From Candidatus Woesearchaeota archaeon (lineage in GTDB: Archaea; Nanobdellota; Nanobdellia; Woesearchaeales; GCA-2686295): DNA of 12,215 bases. Location of the stretch: the NCBI GenBank assembly GCA_002686295.1, contig NZBB01000004.1:2384-14598 (forward strand), in the 5' to 3' direction. Shown here piece after piece: positions 11,768 through 12,215 of this stretch. A model generated the notes under the pieces. It was not told the DNA's origin and did no database searches. It worked only from the letters and a program-made list of their open reading frames with translations. Made by a program: the position numbers and the translations under genes. Positions within the stretch are counted from its first letter, which is position 1. Each line of letters opens with the position of its first letter.

Positions 11768-11780
11768 GTTATTAAAAAGA
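11768..11780 (-). promoter_or_regulatory. TATA-like element of the Taw1 gene
   Basis: The minus strand reads TCTTTTTAATAAC, centred about 28 nt before the ATG at 11746. The G-rich tandem repeat begins 5 bp further upstream. Confidence 0.4.
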
Positions 11781-11784
11781 TTAT

Positions 11785-11814
11785 GGGTTGAGTGGGGTTG
11801 AGTGGTGTTGAGTG
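11785..11814. repeat. Three tandem copies of a 10-bp G-rich element between taw1 and the surface-protein gene
   Basis: The plus strand reads GGGTTGAGTG twice, then GTGTTGAGTG, then GGGTTTT as a broken fourth unit. The block stands out as GC-rich in a strongly AT-rich intergenic region. It lies 39-68 nt before the Taw1 start (minus strand) and about 90-115 nt before the plus-strand gene at 11902. The G-runs recur every 10 bp (GGG, GGGG, GG, GGGG), so a two-layer G-quadruplex is possible on the plus strand. Confidence 0.75.
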
Positions 11815-11887
11815 GGGTTTTGAAAGTTTGTTTTTTTTATCGATAAATTTATATATGGTTGTTCTTATAATTGTTGCATATTGTTTT

Positions 11888-11891
11888 GAGG
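11888..11891 (+). promoter_or_regulatory. Shine-Dalgarno-like GAGG before the surface-protein gene
   Basis: GAGG precedes the ATG at 11902 by 10 nt, the same distance as the GAGGTG before the flavoprotein gene. An in-frame TGA at 11887-11889 rules out a longer reading frame. TATA-like candidates lie at 11845-11858 and 11874-11883. The first would give a leader of about 20 nt that includes the GAGG. Confidence 0.4.
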
Positions 11892-11901
11892 CGTATATAA
11901 A

Positions 11902-12215
11902 ATGGTTGCTGAAACTGCTCGTGAGCATTATTATTTTGGTGTATTGGCTATTATTGCTATTGTTTCTATTACTGGTTTGGTTGTGATGTTTTCTGGTTAT
12001 AGTCCTGCTTATTCTTCTTCTGTTGATTCTGTTGAAGGAGTTATTTCTTCTGATGATAGTAGTAATATTGGCGGTGAAGCTACGCGTTTTGGTAAATTGG
12101 GTGTGGTGTCTGAATTAGGTGATTCTAACGAGAAATGTGATCGAGATGGTGATGGTTTTTTTTTTGAAAAATGTATTGATTGTGATGATAAAAATGTAAA
12201 TGTTAATCCTGGAAT
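11902..12215 (+). CDS. N-terminal part of a membrane-anchored surface protein with a Ca-loop/MopE-like motif (runs off the window)
   Basis: 104 codons are visible. After ten polar residues (MVAETAREHY), a hydrophobic helix spans about residues 11-31 (YFGVLAIIAIVSITGLVVMF) with no cleavage site, so it is likely a signal anchor. A Ser/Gly/Asp-rich linker follows (32-78). Residues 79-104 read CDRDGDGFFFEKC and then IDCDDKNVNVNPG. This combines a DxDxDG calcium-loop pattern with the 'DCDD....vnPG' signature of MopE-like putative metal-binding repeats, which occur, often in series, in surface proteins of many bacteria and DPANN archaea. The protein probably continues with more repeats outside the cell. 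A run of ten T at 12156-12165 encodes the three phenylalanines; the frame stays open and the motif stays in register, so there is no sign of an indel, but this is a place where assembly or polymerase slippage could matter. Confidence 0.8.
   Translation, partial: MVAETAREHYYFGVLAIIAIVSITGLVVMFSGYSPAYSSSVDSVEGVISSDDSSNIGGEATRFGKLGVVSELGDSNEKCDRDGDGFFFEKCIDCDDKNVNVNPG

Noticed and set aside
1..12215. CRISPR array, insertion sequence, integrase or attachment site
   Set aside because: No regularly spaced 25-40 bp repeats, no transposase or recombinase ORF and no terminal inverted repeats were seen; the only tandem repeats are the short 10-bp blocks.

Overview
The window looks like part of a small, AT-rich archaeal genome (about 30% GC by eye), most likely a DPANN lineage of the Woesearchaeota/Pacearchaeota kind. 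The domain is supported by an archaeal/eukaryotic gene set: NMD3, transcription factor S, a Ser-His-Asp signal peptidase and a TYW1-type 4-demethylwyosine synthase. TATA-like elements about 24-30 nt upstream of start codons, with few Shine-Dalgarno sites, point the same way. The lineage is an inference from gene style (short genes, small secreted and membrane proteins, MopE-like surface protein). No rRNA gene is present to settle it.

Layout. 1-2638 is on the minus strand: a truncated membrane-anchored protein, a 39-residue one-helix membrane protein, NMD3, then a two-gene unit made of a tiny acidic lipoprotein followed by a secreted coiled-coil protein with nine tandem 11-residue repeats. 2764-6419 is on the plus strand: an alpha/beta hydrolase, signal peptidase I, a ferredoxin-NADP-reductase-like flavoprotein coupled to endonuclease III, transcription factor S followed by a small zinc ribbon, and a DUF167 protein. 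6409-11746 is again on the minus strand: a P-loop kinase/dCMP deaminase fusion, an NrdG-like radical SAM activase, a possible 26-residue ORF, an unrecognised 164-residue protein, a Fic protein with an N-terminal helix-turn-helix-like region, and Taw1/TYW1. At the right edge a plus-strand surface protein with an N-terminal membrane anchor and a Ca-loop/MopE-like motif runs out of the window.

How the genes work together. No single pathway spans the window. It mixes housekeeping information processing (NMD3 in ribosome assembly, TFS in transcript cleavage, endonuclease III in base excision repair, Taw1 in tRNA-Phe modification), deoxynucleotide supply (dCMP deaminase for dUMP, NrdG for anaerobic ribonucleotide reduction), and envelope functions (signal peptidase, lipoprotein, coiled-coil secreted protein, MopE-like protein). 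Most genes seem to have their own promoter. Clear co-transcription is limited to four pairs: the lipoprotein and coiled-coil protein, NMD3 and the 39-residue protein, the flavoprotein and endonuclease III, and TFS and the zinc ribbon.

The points most worth following up are the kinase-deaminase fusion, which resembles the architecture I recall for yeast Dcd1; the 11-residue repeat protein with its lipoprotein partner; the Fic protein with a changed catalytic motif; and three consecutive minus-strand genes that each carry short repeated elements just upstream of their predicted TATA box, two of them 10-bp tandem C-rich repeats.
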